A stretch of DNA of 64,000 bases from Arenicola marina (taxonomy: Eukaryota > Annelida > Polychaeta > Arenicolidae), in assembly GCA_964019135.1 (NCBI GenBank), contig OZ025252.1, forward strand, positions 12,044,823 to 12,108,822, given 5' to 3'. The position numbers and the translations under genes are program-made. This document shows, piece after piece, positions 62,138 through 64,000 of the stretch (positions are counted from its first letter, which is position 1; each line of letters starts with the position of its first letter). A model generated the notes under the pieces. The model was not told where the DNA came from. It searched no databases and worked only from the letters and a program-made list of their open reading frames with translations.

Positions 62138-62282
62138 TTTCGGTTACAAACACAATTTGTAACCGAAAGACACCATGTAGAGCCAAACAACTTCATTTGG
62201 CTCTCAAAACGACAAGACGATGGCGACTTTTTTTACTGTTGCAGACTGCCGCTAGGTGCGGCGGGGCGCCTCCTGGCGGCAG
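62138..62282. other. Three consecutive stem-loops
   Basis: Stem 1: TTTCGGTTACAAA / TTTGTAACCGAAA, 13 perfect pairs, 5-base loop (62138-62168). Stem 2: AGAGCCAAA / TTTGGCTCT, 9 pairs, 8-base loop (62179-62204). Stem 3: CTGCCGCTAGG / CCTGGCGGCAG, 11 pairs with one G-U, 15-base loop (62246-62282). The last stem overlaps a minus-strand CTCF-like word, CCGCCAGGAGGCGCC. Confidence 0.7.
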
Positions 62283-62349
62283 CTGGGGCCAATCCTACGG
62301 CGGCCGATAGGTGACATGATCTATGGCCCAGCGACAATCTCCTGTTGGG

Positions 62350-62415
62350 GGGCGCCACGGTAGTCACGTGGTTAGCGCAGAGATTGGTATCAGTCGCAGT
62401 CGGTGAATTCCTTCT
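62350..62415 (+). repeat. tRNA-like SINE head
   Basis: TAGTCACGTGGTTAGCGC resembles a tRNA D-arm / A box, and CGGTGAATTCC about 25 bases on resembles a degraded B box. The acceptor stem cannot be paired, so this is at best a decayed tRNA-derived SINE, not a tRNA gene. Confidence 0.3.
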
Positions 62416-62891
62416 CTATACATCTATTGGTTGACGGAATCTCTTCCAAGTGCGTAACCACCCCTCCCGATTCTCTATTGCCTTTTCCCTATCCTATGTC
62501 TTGAGGGGTTAATCTGTGCGTCTGACTGGAACTGACTTTTCTATTGTGTCCTTGTCCGTATTTTCCCTATTTTCTCGACCTCTTTCTCTGTGTGACATGG
62601 TGGTTCTCTCCTCTCCCAGTCTTCTTCCCCTACATTATTGTCTCGTCGTATCCCTCCACCCCCCCCCCCTCCTTCGTTCTTTGATCGCTTTCTCACTGTC
62701 TCTCTTTCGCGTTCTCTCGTCCACTCCAGCTCGGTGTGTCTGCTTCCCTGTCACTGCCACGGTCTCTTTCGCTTTCTTAGAGTCCTTGTGATGTCTCTCG
62801 CTAGACGTCTGCGCCTGTCTCGGTATCTCTATTGATACCGGGCCCAGACGTCCCGATTTCTCCTCGATCATCGCTGCCACTCCCTTAGCTG
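62416..62891. other. Pyrimidine-rich tract flanking array 8
   Basis: A 450-bp plus-strand C/T-rich stretch with TCTC and TTTCTC runs and a C run at about 62660-62669. No coding motif was seen. Confidence 0.6.
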
Positions 62892-64000
62892 GCCCTCGGG
62901 GACACGTCTTCCGGCTGGCAGCGTGTGTCCCTGGGGACTCTTCTTCCGGCTGGCGGCCTGTGTCCCCGGGGACACTTCTTCCGGCTGGCGGCATCTGTTC
63001 CCGGGGACACGTCTTCCGGCTGGTGGCATCTGTTCCCGGGGACACGTCTTCCGGCTGGTGGTATCTGTTCCCGGGGACACGTCTTCCGGCTGGCGGCCTG
63101 TGTCCCCGGCCGGGGACACGTCTTCCGGCTGGCGGCATCTGTTCCCGGGGACACGTCTTCCGGCTGGCGGCATCTGTTCCCGGGGACACGTCTTCCGGCT
63201 GGCGGCCTGTGTCCCCGGCCGGAGACACGTCTTCCGGCTGGCGGCCTGTGTCCCCGGCCGGGGACACGTTTTCCGGCTGGCGGCATCCGTTCCCGGGGAC
63301 ACGTCTTCCGGCTGGCGGCGTGTGTCCCTGGGGACTCTTCTTCCGGCTGACGGCGTGTGTCCCCGGGGACACTTCTTCCGGCTGGCGGCGTGTGTCCCCG
63401 GGAACACTTCTTCCGGCTGGCGGCATCTGTTCCCGGGGACACGTCTTCCGGCTGGCGGCCTGTGTCCCCGGCCGGGGACACTTCTTCCGGCTGGCGGCAT
63501 CTGTTCCCGGGGACTCTTCTTCCGGCTGGCGGCCTGTGTCCCCGGGGACACTTCTTCCGGCTGGCGGCATCTGTTCCCGGGGACACGTCTTCCGGCTGGC
63601 GGCCTGTGTCCCCGGGGACACTTCTTCCGGCTGGCGGCATCTGTTCCCGGGGACACGTCTTCCGGCTGACGGCGTGTGTCCCCGGGGACACTTCTTCCGG
63701 CTGGCGGCGTGTGTCCCTGGGGACTCTTCTTCCGGCTGGCGGCCTGTGTCCCCGGGGACACTTCTTCCGGCTGGCGGCATCTGTTCCTGGGGACACGTCT
63801 TCCGGCTGACGGCCTGTGTCCCCGGCCGGAGACACGTCATCCGGCTTGCGGCCTGTGTCCCCGGCCGGGGACACGTTTTCCGGCTGGCGGCATCTGTTCC
63901 CGGGGACACGTCTTCCGGCTGGCGGCGTGTGTCTCTGGGGACTCTTCTTCCGGCTGGCGGCGTGTGTCCCTGGGGACTCTTCTTCCGGCTGGCGGCCTGT
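62892..64000. repeat. 35-bp minisatellite array (array 8), continues past the window
   Basis: About 30 copies of a 35-bp unit CCCGGGGACACGTCTTCCGG followed by CTGGCGGCATCTGTT. Variants carry GCCTGTGTC or GCGTGTGTC, and 39-bp units have CCCCGGCCGGGG at the junction. Long open frames on both strands are artefacts. The array is still running at base 64000. Confidence 0.96.

Noticed and set aside
62350-62415. A functional tRNA gene.
   Set aside because: Only the D-arm/A-box region is convincing; the acceptor and T arms do not pair.
1-64000. CRISPR array interpretation of the repeats.
   Set aside because: Repeats are head-to-tail without unique spacers, and no cas genes are present; the genome is eukaryotic.

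Overview
The window looks like animal nuclear DNA, most likely from a marine invertebrate. The species cannot be fixed from sequence alone; a lancelet-like deuterostome is only a guess, based on a globin with classical animal introns and a lipid-anchor N-terminus and on remnants of hAT-type and non-LTR elements. There are no bacterial-style operons. Most of the very long open frames lie inside tandem repeats and are not genes.

About 60% of the window is made of eight mutually unrelated minisatellite arrays: 1-16845 (33-bp unit, running off the left edge), 17465-18614 (34 bp), 22231-31551 (46 bp), 32861-35498 (G-rich, 46 bp), 38281-39356 (32 bp), 43095-46506 (57 bp), 50846-53444 (41 bp) and 62892-64000 (35 bp, running off the right edge). 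Two have clear higher-order structure: about 2233-bp blocks in the first array and about 2666-bp blocks in the third. Several units repeat a transcription-factor-like word in register, for example CACGTG or AGGCATGTCC.

The only protein-coding gene I can support fully is a three-exon globin on the plus strand (48459-53844, 191 residues). It has the canonical globin intron positions B12.2 and G7.0, an MGC N-terminus expected to be myristoylated and palmitoylated, a retained proximal histidine, and apparent replacement of both the CD1 phenylalanine and the distal E7 histidine. Its 4.4-kb second intron holds the 41-bp minisatellite and two small inverted-repeat elements.

The spacers hold remnants of mobile DNA: fragments of at least three non-LTR retrotransposons (endonuclease near 21.6 kb, ORF C-termini near 42-43 kb, an RT motif at 61.4 kb), a complete 209-bp hAT-like MITE with a 5-bp target duplication at 55788-55996, related partial copies, a MITE at 32125-32364, and a dispersed repeat present in inverted copies at 46.5 and 60.4 kb. 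The stretch 61.4-62.4 kb is unusually rich in dyad structure: one pre-miRNA-like hairpin, a cluster of CRE-like sites, three consecutive stem-loops and a tRNA-like SINE head. Everything else is spacer in which I recognise no gene.
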